Shown here in pieces: positions 6,423-13,767 of a DNA stretch of 13,767 nt. Made by a program: the position numbers and the translations under genes. A model generated the notes under the pieces. That model was not told the DNA's origin, did not search any database, and was given only the letters and a program-made list of their open reading frames with translations. This DNA comes from Bacteroidales bacterium UBA6360 (lineage in GTDB: Bacteria; Bacteroidota; Bacteroidia; Bacteroidales; UBA932), in assembly GCA_002440085.1 (NCBI GenBank), contig DJRM01000088.1, forward strand, positions 246 to 14,012, given 5' to 3'. The first letter of the stretch is position 1, and each line of letters starts with the position of its first letter.

Positions 6423-7661
6423 ATGAAAACATCAATTCATGTGCTAATGATGCTGGCATGCGTTTCTATGCTGGTTCAATCATGCGGAAAGGACGGCTTC
6501 GGTGCCAATCCATACGACCCGGAAACGCCAACGACTGTTTCTGAATGGCCGAAGGTTCTGTCATTCAGGCCGGAGAAAGGACAAGCCGGAGATGAAATAA
6601 CAATAAAAGGTACTAATTTCAACACGGCAACTCGGGTAACTTTTGGTGGCATGGATGCAGAGTCATTCAAAATAGTGGACTCGGAGACAATAACAGCTGT
6701 CCTCGGCGCTTTCGGAAAAACCGGTGCCGTATCTGTTACAAACCACAAAGGTGAGCGTTCGCTTTCGGGCTTTACCTACATTTGGCCGGCAGAGCCTACC
6801 GAGAATCCCAATCTGGCTATAGGGGCAAAGGCAACTGCCTCAGTGCCTTTCTCTGGCTTCTTTGCTGAGAATGTGAATGACGGCAATGAAAAGTCGTATT
6901 GGGTGGCATCCGACAACGAGCCTTCTTCTGACCGTTGGGTGATGATTGAACTTGAAAAACTTTCGGAAATCAACATGGTCGTGACGAAATGGGATCCTAA
7001 TGCTGCGGCGACAGACTACAAGCTTGAAGTTTCGGAGGATGGAACGGCCTTTACCATCATAGCGGAAGAGACCGGCTGGCTCTCGAACGGAACCGACAAC
7101 GGCGTGAAGAAGATAAAGTTCGCCCCGGTCAATGCGAAATTCGTGCGTTTGTCTGCGCTCTATAATAGTGTGACGCCATATAATATGACGTTGGGTGAAT
7201 TTGAGATTTATAATGCTCCTGATGCTGTCAATGTCGCTCTTCAGAAAACGGCGGATGCCGACTGTGAGGCTAATCCTGATTCAAAATTCCATCTTGTTGA
7301 CGGAAAACTTGCAAACATGTGGCAGTGCGACAAGACCCACGAGACTCATTGGGCTACGATTGATTTCGGAGAGGCAACGGAAATAAATAATATAGTGATT
7401 TCCATGGATGGCGGGGCATACGCAAAGGATATGAAAATAACCGTCTCTGAAGGCGGTGAATCATTTGAAGAGGTTTACAATGTGACCGACTGGTCATCTG
7501 TGCCTGAGCCGAGGGAGCCGGGAGAAACCGTGTGGACCAAGGTTGTTATGAACATAACATTCCCAGAGCGTGATGTGCGTTTCATTAGGCTTGATTTCGG
7601 GAACGCCAGCGGCCCGTGGGGAATCGGAATTTATGAAGTGGAGGCATATAGGCAATGGTAG
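6423..7661 (+). CDS. Lipoprotein with IPT/TIG and tandem F5/8C (discoidin) domains, putative surface glycan-binding protein
   Basis: The 412-residue protein has a lipoprotein signal, MKTSIHVLMMLACVSMLVQSC, with Cys21 as the lipidation site. Residues about 42-119 form an IPT/TIG domain (PKVLSFRPEKGQAGDEITIKG and the following VTFGG). Two F5/8 type C-like domains follow. The first, about 128-265, begins NLAIGAKATAS and contains VNDGNEKSYWVAS, DRWVMIEL and FVRLSAL. The second, about 268-410, begins VNVALQKTAD and contains LVDGKLANMWQC, HWATIDFG and FIRLDFG. These are sugar- or surface-binding modules; no catalytic domain is present. The architecture and position fit a SusE/SusF-like surface glycan-binding protein that holds the substrate for the neighbouring enzymes and SusCD. 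The gene starts 20 bp after the DUF4434 gene and ends 5 bp before the next start, so it is co-transcribed. The ligand cannot be told from sequence. Confidence 0.8.
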   Translation: MKTSIHVLMMLACVSMLVQSCGKDGFGANPYDPETPTTVSEWPKVLSFRPEKGQAGDEITIKGTNFNTATRVTFGGMDAESFKIVDSETITAVLGAFGKTGAVSVTNHKGERSLSGFTYIWPAEPTENPNLAIGAKATASVPFSGFFAENVNDGNEKSYWVASDNEPSSDRWVMIELEKLSEINMVVTKWDPNAAATDYKLEVSEDGTAFTIIAEETGWLSNGTDNGVKKIKFAPVNAKFVRLSALYNSVTPYNMTLGEFEIYNAPDAVNVALQKTADADCEANPDSKFHLVDGKLANMWQCDKTHETHWATIDFGEATEINNIVISMDGGAYAKDMKITVSEGGESFEEVYNVTDWSSVPEPREPGETVWTKVVMNITFPERDVRFIRLDFGNASGPWGIGIYEVEAYRQW

Positions 7662-7666
7662 TGTTT

Positions 7667-8824
7667 ATGAAATTGTATTATAGGGTAATGCAGGTGGCGG
7701 TCGCACTCGGCCTTATTGTTTCAGTGTCCTGCTCATGTGACTCGTCTTCGAACACGTTGCCTCCTCCTTCGCGAGGAGACAGCGGAAGTGTTGAGTCGGA
7801 TATGTCAGTGTTGTATGATTATGTACGTTCGTACCAGACGGCATATATCCGCTCACTTCAGCTTCCTTCAGGCGCAATAAAGGATAATGAGGCAGAAAAC
7901 AGCAAGATAACTCCATATTTTGCCCATTTCGCGGCTTTGGCATTGCTGACCGAGCCTACGGAACAAAATCTTGAGGTCGTGAAAAAATATATGTCATGGT
8001 ATTTCGGCAAACTCAACGGAACTTCGACGCAATATAACTCGAATGAAATTGCCGGCTCTGTATATGACTATGTGGCTCCTGATGAGACTACAAAGGGTAC
8101 ATACGATTCAGTGGATTCCTATGCCGCGACGTTTCTTGAACTCGCCTTGCGGTTTTCTGACACTTCGGACGGATGCCGGAACTGGCTTGTCGGTCACAAG
8201 GATGAACTCAGTCTGGTTGCGGCAGCTATGATAAAGACGATTGATTGTCAGGAGAATACCTTGCCTGGAGAGAATGTTAATGATTTTCTGAGCATCGCGC
8301 ACTATGGCTATGCTGTCAAGTATCTGATGGACAATAGCGAGGTGAATATGGGACTGCGTGCGGCTATTGGCCTGAAAAAGGCAGGACTCATAGAGACGCC
8401 TTCAAATCTGGATGCCCTGCTTTCTGGAAACACTGCGGGAATCATCGGCCTTTATAATGAATCCAATGCTAATTATGATTACGCCAAGGCGAACCCATCT
8501 ACATGGAGCAAGTTTTATCCCGATGCGACGGCTCAACTTTATCCATGTCTCTTTGGCGCTGTTCCGGCCGATGACCCAAGGTCAAAGTCGGTCTATGAAA
8601 AATTCAACTCGGTTTTCCCTGATTGGCCTGCCGGCAAGGCTTATTCTGGTTATCCGTGGACTATGGTGGCGTATGCTGCTGCCGCGATGGGGGATGCGAA
8701 AAATGTCAATGCCTACATAACCCACATCTACGGACTAAATGTGAAAGGGGAGCAGAAAGAACTCTGGTATGATGCGGAGGCCGGGGCACTGCTTCTCGCG
8801 ATAGAAATGATAAGAAATAAATGA
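7667..8824 (+). CDS. Lipoprotein with probable (alpha/alpha) barrel, unassigned carbohydrate-active candidate
   Basis: The chosen start, ATG 7667, gives 385 residues and the signal MKLYYRVMQVAVALGLIV, with Cys22 or Cys24 as lipidation site. A slightly earlier ATG at 7655 overlaps the previous stop by 7 bp and is possible. After a Ser/Pro-rich linker (about 25-45) the rest is helical. The segments SGAIKDNEAE (68-77), ITPYFAHFAALALL (81-94), DSVDSYAATFLELALRF (147-163), YPDATAQLYPCLFG (284-297), GYPWTMVAYAAAAMGD (328-343) and LWYDAEAGALLLAIE (366-380) have the rhythm of six-hairpin glycosidase-type toroids. I recognise no specific family. Acidic residues in the conserved-looking segments (Asp73, Asp147, Asp150, Asp286, Asp369, Glu371) are the natural catalytic candidates. 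It lies within the PUL operon, 18 bp before susC, which supports a role in glycan trimming. Function is an inference from fold-like pattern and context. Confidence 0.6.
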   Translation: MKLYYRVMQVAVALGLIVSVSCSCDSSSNTLPPPSRGDSGSVESDMSVLYDYVRSYQTAYIRSLQLPSGAIKDNEAENSKITPYFAHFAALALLTEPTEQNLEVVKKYMSWYFGKLNGTSTQYNSNEIAGSVYDYVAPDETTKGTYDSVDSYAATFLELALRFSDTSDGCRNWLVGHKDELSLVAAAMIKTIDCQENTLPGENVNDFLSIAHYGYAVKYLMDNSEVNMGLRAAIGLKKAGLIETPSNLDALLSGNTAGIIGLYNESNANYDYAKANPSTWSKFYPDATAQLYPCLFGAVPADDPRSKSVYEKFNSVFPDWPAGKAYSGYPWTMVAYAAAAMGDAKNVNAYITHIYGLNVKGEQKELWYDAEAGALLLAIEMIRNK

Positions 8825-8842
8825 CACTAAATTAATAAGAAA

Positions 8843-11800
8843 ATGAAAAGACAGATAACTGGAAAATTGTGGTTCTTGGCTGCGCTTTTCTCGATGTTCA
8901 TTCCTTTTGTCCATGCCGGAGCGCAAAGTGACGGCCGTATAAGCGGAAAGGTTGTCGACGAAAGCGGGGAACCATTGGCTGGGGCGGTCGTGACACTTAA
9001 TGGTGACGTGTCCTCCGCTGTTGGAACTGATTTGGACGGAACGTTCAGCATCGTGGCTTCGGCTGGGAGGAATGTGCTCGCGGTCAGTATGATTGGCTTT
9101 GAGACAACTTCTGTGAACGCTAAACCGGGGCAGTATGTTGAAATCGTTGCCCACGAAAGTGCATACGAACTTGAAGGTGTGGTGTTTACGGGATATGGCG
9201 CAATTGCTAAGAAGGATATGACAGGTGCGGTCGGAGTGATAGGTGGCAAGGAACTTAAGGCTATGCCGGTGACGAGCGTCAATAATGTCCTTCAAGGAAA
9301 GGTTCCGGGTCTTACAATTACCTCCACCAGCGGAACTCCGGGAGCTGGCAGCGTTGCGAGAATAAGGGGAATCGGTTCCATTACGGGAAGCACCACGCCT
9401 CTTTATATCGTGGACGGCCTGCCTCAAGATGGGATAGACTATCTCAATCCTAATGATATTGAGTCTGTGGCGGTTCACAAGGACGCTTCTGTGGCAGCCA
9501 TCTACGGCTCTCGTGGGGCAAATGGAATCATTGTGGTCACGACTAAAAACGGAAAATATTCGGAACGAATGCAGGTCTGCTATGACGGCTATGCCGCATG
9601 GCAGAATCCGTGGAGGCGTCCTCACATGCTTAATGCGGAGCAATACATTCAGTACAAGAACCTTGCGGCGGATAATGCCGGTCAGGCTCGAATACCGGCG
9701 TTTGCAACTAAGGAGAACATTGATGCCGTTCTTGATTTCGTCCGGAAGAACACAGGCGAGGACGGAACCGACTGGTGGAAAGAAATCATGAACCGCAATG
9801 CTTTTATGCAGAACCATAACGTAAGTCTCGGCGGCGGTTCCAAGAATGTCGGCATTATGTCAAGTCTTGCCTACACCGGGCAGGATGGTATTGTGAAAGG
9901 CACTAATTATCAGCGTATCTCGTGGAGGAATAACTTTAATGCCAAGATTTCCAAGTACATATCCATTACCGGGAACTTCAGCCTTATCAATGAAAAAAGA
10001 CATCTTGTTGATGAGAACAATCCATATACAGGAACTATTTTTACAGCCATGGGCGCGGATCCGATAACTCCTGTTTTCCGAAACAATCTTGTCGATGTGC
10101 CGGCACTCCTCTCGCAGATTAATGACGGTTATGAAGCGGACAATCTCTACTCGCAGTATTCCGGAATACTTTTCTCAAATAAGCGAAACCCTGTCGCGCA
10201 AATCCAGAGGATGCGTCAGAGTGTCTATGATTACCTCTACATCATGGGCGGTGCGGATTTGGAGATTAAGTTCTGTGATGTCCTGAAGTTCGATTCGAGA
10301 TTCAGCATGAATCTTTCGAGGAGTTCGGTTGACGGATTTCAGCCTAAATACAGACTCAATGCCAGCGATTATTCAAACGAAAGCACTGTCATCGCCAACA
10401 ATTCGCGTTCCGGCTATTATGTTTGGGAACAATTGCTCACATACGACCAAAACATAGGTAAATTCAGATGGGGTGCCATGCTCGGAACGTCGGCCGAACT
10501 TACCAATGGCTCATTTGTGGATGCCTCGATAGAGGGACTGCCTAATAATGACTCTGATATGGCGGTCATCGCTGCAGGGACGAAGAACGCGAAGGTGGGT
10601 GGCTATCCGTATTCCAGTTCGCTTCTTTCATTCTTTGGCAGAATGAATTTTGACTATGATGGCAGGTATCTTGTTTCCGCAAATCTTCGTTATGACGGTT
10701 CGTCAAAGTTTGCAAAGGGACACAAGTGGGGAGTGTTTCCTTCCGTTTCGGCCGCATGGCGCTTTTCGGGAGAAAAATTCATGAAACAGGCGGAAAGGTG
10801 GCTTTCGGATGGAAAAATCCGTGTCAGCTATGGGCATATCGGTAATCAGAATATCGGCGGCGGTGCCTATATGTCAACATGGGGAAGCACAATTTACGAC
10901 CGATATAATTTCGGAAGTCCGTCCATGGCCGTGATTGGTGCCGGCGTGACATCGGTCGGAAACTCTGAGCTTATGTGGGAAACCTCACGGCAGTTTGATA
11001 TTGGCCTTGACTTGAGCTTCTTCAATGGCAGCCTCGATTTCGTCGCGGACTACTTTGCCAAAAACATTGACAACATGCTCATGCAGGAACCGCAACCTAC
11101 GACTCTTGGCCTGATATCGTATCCGTATGCAAATGTCGGATCCATGAGGAATGAAGGATGGGAGTTCGGCCTCAATTGGCGCAAAGGTTTCGGCGACTGG
11201 TTTTTCACTGCGTCCGCCAACATCTCTGCCTACAGAAATAAAGTCACATCTCTCGGCAACGGTGATGCCATATATGGATATGCATATGATAAGAATGTAG
11301 TGACAAAAACTGAGGTTGGCAAGCCGGTGGGCTATTTCTACGGATATGTTACGAACGGGATATTCCAGAATGCCGAGCAGGTCGAAGGCAGTCCTCAGCG
11401 TGAGACGGCAGTGCCGGGAGACATCCGCTACAAGGATCTGAACAATGACGATGTCATTGACGACAAAGACAGGACTATGATCGGAAGCCCGTGGCCTGAT
11501 TTTGTCTACGGCATAACGCTTGGCGCCGCATGGAAGGGGTTCGATTTCAACTTGTTCATTCAGGGCTCACAGGGTAACGATGTGATGAACATGACTTTGA
11601 TTGACTTTGAGTCCGGTACCGGTTATATGAATGCCAGGGCTGATTTCTTGTCAAGGGCTTGGAACGGTGAAGGATCGACTGATCGGTATCATAGGATTTC
11701 TGCACTTCAGGGTGACAATCTTCTTGTCTCTGACTATTATCTTGAAGACGGTTCATACGCGAGGATAAAGAATGTGCAGCTCGGATATGATTTCTGTAAT

Positions 11801-11992
11801 CGTGTGATCGGGCAAAACCGCATAATAAGTCAGTGCCGGCTCTATGTCAGTGCTCAGAACCTGTTCACGTTTACAAGATATTCAGGTCTTGATCCTGAGA
11901 TTGGCTCGTCAAACGCGACGGTAAATGGAATAGACTGTGGCTTTTATCCGCAGGCGCGTGTCTGGACTGTCGGCTTAAATCTTAAATTCTGA
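8843..11992 (+). CDS. SusC/RagA-family TonB-linked outer-membrane transporter
   Basis: The 1049-residue protein has a cleavable signal (MKRQITGKLWFLAALFSMF, cleavage near AGA/QS at 27-28). It continues with a carboxypeptidase D regulatory-like domain (about 32-105; GRISGKVVDESGEPLAGAVV), a TonB-box-like ELEGVVFTGYG (109-119) and the plug domain (about 125-240; LQGKVPGLTI, RIRGIGS, LYIVDGLP, DIESVAVHKDASVAAIYGSRG). A 22-strand beta-barrel should fill the remainder, ending in VGLNLKF with the terminal aromatic residue used for barrel assembly. Family knowledge: SusC forms the import channel for oligosaccharides under a SusD lid, powered by TonB-ExbBD. There is no N-terminal STN domain, so signalling to an anti-sigma factor through this protein is unlikely. 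The Gly112 and Phe115 positions depart from the common EVVVTGYG form. The susD gene follows at once. Confidence 0.95.
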   Translation: MKRQITGKLWFLAALFSMFIPFVHAGAQSDGRISGKVVDESGEPLAGAVVTLNGDVSSAVGTDLDGTFSIVASAGRNVLAVSMIGFETTSVNAKPGQYVEIVAHESAYELEGVVFTGYGAIAKKDMTGAVGVIGGKELKAMPVTSVNNVLQGKVPGLTITSTSGTPGAGSVARIRGIGSITGSTTPLYIVDGLPQDGIDYLNPNDIESVAVHKDASVAAIYGSRGANGIIVVTTKNGKYSERMQVCYDGYAAWQNPWRRPHMLNAEQYIQYKNLAADNAGQARIPAFATKENIDAVLDFVRKNTGEDGTDWWKEIMNRNAFMQNHNVSLGGGSKNVGIMSSLAYTGQDGIVKGTNYQRISWRNNFNAKISKYISITGNFSLINEKRHLVDENNPYTGTIFTAMGADPITPVFRNNLVDVPALLSQINDGYEADNLYSQYSGILFSNKRNPVAQIQRMRQSVYDYLYIMGGADLEIKFCDVLKFDSRFSMNLSRSSVDGFQPKYRLNASDYSNESTVIANNSRSGYYVWEQLLTYDQNIGKFRWGAMLGTSAELTNGSFVDASIEGLPNNDSDMAVIAAGTKNAKVGGYPYSSSLLSFFGRMNFDYDGRYLVSANLRYDGSSKFAKGHKWGVFPSVSAAWRFSGEKFMKQAERWLSDGKIRVSYGHIGNQNIGGGAYMSTWGSTIYDRYNFGSPSMAVIGAGVTSVGNSELMWETSRQFDIGLDLSFFNGSLDFVADYFAKNIDNMLMQEPQPTTLGLISYPYANVGSMRNEGWEFGLNWRKGFGDWFFTASANISAYRNKVTSLGNGDAIYGYAYDKNVVTKTEVGKPVGYFYGYVTNGIFQNAEQVEGSPQRETAVPGDIRYKDLNNDDVIDDKDRTMIGSPWPDFVYGITLGAAWKGFDFNLFIQGSQGNDVMNMTLIDFESGTGYMNARADFLSRAWNGEGSTDRYHRISALQGDNLLVSDYYLEDGSYARIKNVQLGYDFCNRVIGQNRIISQCRLYVSAQNLFTFTRYSGLDPEIGSSNATVNGIDCGFYPQARVWTVGLNLKF

Positions 11993-12000
11993 TGAATGTT

Positions 12001-13593
12001 ATGAAAAGAACAAATCTAATATTTGCATTACTCTCTGTCATCGCTATGGTGTCATGTTCGGATTTCCTCACTCGCAATCCGAAAGGAAATATGGATGAAG
12101 ATCGCTTTTTCAACACCCAGGATGCCGGGTTCAAGTCTCTGATAAAATGTTATCAGATGCTTAATGACTTCTATCGTTTTGAGCGCCCTCGCATGGATCT
12201 CTATAACATCTCCACGGATGATTCCGAGAAAGGTGGCTCCGATGCGGGTGATGGAAAGGCCGCGGCCGAACTCTCTTTTGGCAAACCGCTCGCTTCAAAC
12301 GAAGATCTGAATAATCTTTGGGAAGGGATGTATATGGGCATAGCCCGATGCAATACCCTGATTGAAAAGGTTCCGGTGGCGGATATGATTGATGCCAATG
12401 GATATCCTCTGACGGCGGAGGTGAAGGCGAGATATGTTGCTGAGGCGAGATTCCTGAGGGCTTTCTATCACTTTGAGCTATGCAAGATTTTCGGCGGCGT
12501 TCCGATAGCAACAAGAACTCTGACTGTCGCTGACGGCAAGAGTTTGACGCGGGCCACGGAGGCCGAGACGGCTTCTTTCATAATGGCTGAACTGAAGGCG
12601 ATTGCTGATGAGCCGGCACTGCCGTCAAAGCTGACGCTTCCTGCCGCAGAATTGGGGCGCGTCACAAGAGAGGCCGTGTGGGCGATGCAGGCTCGTGTGT
12701 ATATGTATTTCGCAAAAGATGACGAGGCTTTTTGTGCGGATGGGCGGGATGCTGCCAAAAGGGTTGTTGATTCAGGCAATTTCGAGCTTGAACCAGATTT
12801 CCAGAACCTTTATAGGGAGAATGGCTATTTGTCAAGAGAATCTATCTTTGTGAATATCAGGGGAGATATTCCTGCCGAATACATCTATGGCTCATTCCTT
12901 CCTTGCTATGCGAGCCCGAGGTCTTCCGGCGCTTATGGTTTCGATCAGCCGACGCAGAGTCTTGTGGATGAATTTGAGGACGGGGATCCGAGGCTACTGT
13001 ATACCATAGTGGAACCGGGAGACAAGTTTCCGACAGCTTCCGGCACAGAGACGCTTAATTTCTCCACATATCCGAATACAGGGTATCATAGCCGTAAGGT
13101 TTTCCTGATTGAGAGCCGTCGTGGACCAGGGTGGGGTGACGACGCCTGGTCTTTCCATCACATCCGTTATGCTGACGTACTTCTTCTCTATGCCGAGGCT
13201 CTTATTCGGACTGGCGGAGACCGGACGATTGCAGTGAAGTGCATAAATGATGTGAGAACTCGTGCGAACAATTCCAGAAATGGTGACGCTGATGCGGTCT
13301 CTCGTATCCGTAAGATTTCAGGCAAGGCTCTTGTTGCTGTCAAGGAATCGGATGATCTTCTTGCTGCGGTGAAGCATGAGCGACGAGTGGAACTGGCAAT
13401 GGAATACAACCGGCTCTATGACTTGAAGCGCTGGAATTGCTATGTCGAGACGATGAATGAGTTCGCTGCCAAACCTTATTCAAATGGGCGCGGAGCCGCA
13501 TTCCGTAAAGGCATAAATGAAGTGTTCCCGATTCCGCAGCGTGAGATAGACCGCACCGGAGGGTCCATAAGGCAGAATCCCGGATATAATTAA
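12001..13593 (+). CDS. SusD/RagB-family nutrient-binding outer-membrane lipoprotein
   Basis: The start at 12001 gives 530 residues with a clear lipoprotein signal (MKRTNLIFALLSVIAMVSC, Cys19). An in-frame ATG at 11992, overlapping the susC stop as TGATG, would add three residues and is equally possible. The N-terminal SusD-like domain (about 20-230) shows FLTRNPKGN, LWEGMYMGIARCNTLI and ARYVAEARFLRAFYHFELCKIFGGVPI, the TPR-like helices that face SusC. The C-terminal RagB/SusD domain (about 290-530) shows FHHIRYADVLLLYAEALIR, ERRVELAMEYNRLYDLKRW and the terminal EVFPIPQREIDR followed by QNPGY. The family binds glycan at the cell surface and acts as the hinged lid of SusC. The gene closes the five-gene operon; the hairpin repeat at 13642-13697 lies about 50 bp beyond its stop. 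Confidence 0.95.
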   Translation: MKRTNLIFALLSVIAMVSCSDFLTRNPKGNMDEDRFFNTQDAGFKSLIKCYQMLNDFYRFERPRMDLYNISTDDSEKGGSDAGDGKAAAELSFGKPLASNEDLNNLWEGMYMGIARCNTLIEKVPVADMIDANGYPLTAEVKARYVAEARFLRAFYHFELCKIFGGVPIATRTLTVADGKSLTRATEAETASFIMAELKAIADEPALPSKLTLPAAELGRVTREAVWAMQARVYMYFAKDDEAFCADGRDAAKRVVDSGNFELEPDFQNLYRENGYLSRESIFVNIRGDIPAEYIYGSFLPCYASPRSSGAYGFDQPTQSLVDEFEDGDPRLLYTIVEPGDKFPTASGTETLNFSTYPNTGYHSRKVFLIESRRGPGWGDDAWSFHHIRYADVLLLYAEALIRTGGDRTIAVKCINDVRTRANNSRNGDADAVSRIRKISGKALVAVKESDDLLAAVKHERRVELAMEYNRLYDLKRWNCYVETMNEFAAKPYSNGRGAAFRKGINEVFPIPQREIDRTGGSIRQNPGYN

Positions 13594-13641
13594 CGGATTT
13601 ATGGCTGCGCTGTAAGGGGAAACTTGTCGTGTTTTCTTTTA

Positions 13642-13697
13642 CAAATTCATCAAAATGTTCGGAAAAATCATGTTTCATCTGATTTTTCCGAACATTT
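13642..13697. repeat. Hairpin repeat, copy 2 (downstream of susD)
   Basis: The segment aligns without gaps to 4729-4784 in the same orientation, with five differences clustered in the loop and flanks. Bases 13653-13670 and 13680-13697 make a perfect 18-bp stem around a 9-base loop. Position 13694 is A where copy 1 has G, which turns the T-G pair of copy 1 into a T-A pair and so preserves the stem. Unlike copy 1, no ATPase gene follows on the minus strand: that direction leads into the susD tail. Confidence 0.85.
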
Positions 13698-13704
13698 CTT
13701 TACA
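13653..13704 (+). terminator. Possible terminator of the PUL operon (hairpin of repeat copy 2)
   Basis: Read on the plus strand, the 18-bp stem ends in ACATTTCTTTA, a moderately T-rich tail, about 60 bp after the susD stop. This arrangement could stop transcription of the operon. The stem is AT-rich and the T-run is interrupted, and the same hairpin occurs elsewhere upstream of a gene, so termination may be incidental to its being a repeat. Confidence 0.4.
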
Positions 13705-13767
13705 CAGGCCCAGCAATCTGCTTCGCGAAAGCATGGCACCGATTGGGCTTGCTGCTCTCGAAAAAGT
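13655..13767 (+). other. Open frame running off the right edge, starting inside repeat copy 2
   Basis: From ATG 13655 a frame stays open to the window edge, beginning MFGKIMFHLIFPN inside the hairpin and continuing SLHRPSNLLRESMAPIGLAA. The hairpin-encoded part cannot be taken as evidence for a gene. The part beyond it contains inverted pieces, CAGCAA (13711-13716) with TTGCTG (13749-13754), and TGCTT (13719-13723) with AAGCA (13729-13733). It could be a small gene, a structured RNA, or a continuation of the repeat. I do not recognise it. Confidence 0.2.

Noticed and set aside
8735..9817. Minus-strand frame of 360 codons across the end of the helical lipoprotein gene and the start of susC
   Set aside because: It is antisense to two confident genes including the SusC plug domain. 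Its translation is rich in Arg, His and Ser without recognisable domains.
13701..13767. Possible tRNA or structured RNA at the right edge
   Set aside because: Some short stems can be drawn, but there is no cloverleaf, no T-loop consensus, and the sequence is cut by the window end.

Overview
The window looks like a chromosomal segment from a Bacteroidales member of the Bacteroidota. The signs are a SusC/SusD pair, lipoprotein signals of Bacteroidota type, a -7 promoter box of the form TAnnTTTG, start codons without Shine-Dalgarno sequences, and a PpiC-isomerase/OstA-like gene pair. The genus cannot be fixed from the sequence alone.

Left part (1-3417). The 3' end of a periplasmic PpiC/SurA-type peptidyl-prolyl isomerase is followed 32 bp later by a large OstA/LptA-like protein. 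Both belong to outer-membrane biogenesis. The OstA-like protein carries two low-complexity Asp-Ser-Leu blocks and a very basic, helical C-terminus. A perfect 14-bp hairpin closes this unit and separates it from the convergent gene that follows.

Middle part (3418-5013). A minus-strand AAA_14/DUF4143 ATPase is preceded by a long 22-bp-stem hairpin directly upstream of its start. An AT-rich divergent control region follows, with a TATATTTG box on each strand and a small palindrome.

Right part (5014-13593). Five plus-strand genes are packed with gaps of 5-20 bp and read as one operon, a polysaccharide utilisation locus (PUL). In order they are: a DUF4434 TIM-barrel lipoprotein (putative glycoside hydrolase), an IPT/TIG plus tandem F5/8C lipoprotein (putative surface glycan-binding protein), a lipoprotein of probable (alpha/alpha) barrel type with no recognised family, a SusC-like TonB-dependent transporter and a SusD-like lipoprotein. 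The expected division of labour is surface capture (F5/8C protein, SusD), cleavage or trimming (the DUF4434 and helical proteins) and TonB-driven import (SusC). No assigned glycoside hydrolase or lyase family and no regulator is visible, so the substrate is unknown. The enzyme candidates precede susC/susD, the reverse of the commonest order.

The most striking feature outside the genes is a hairpin repeat of about 56 bp present twice in the same orientation. One copy lies upstream of the ATPase (4729-4788) and one just after susD (13642-13697), so the pair brackets the PUL. The second copy opens a reading frame that runs off the right edge of the window.
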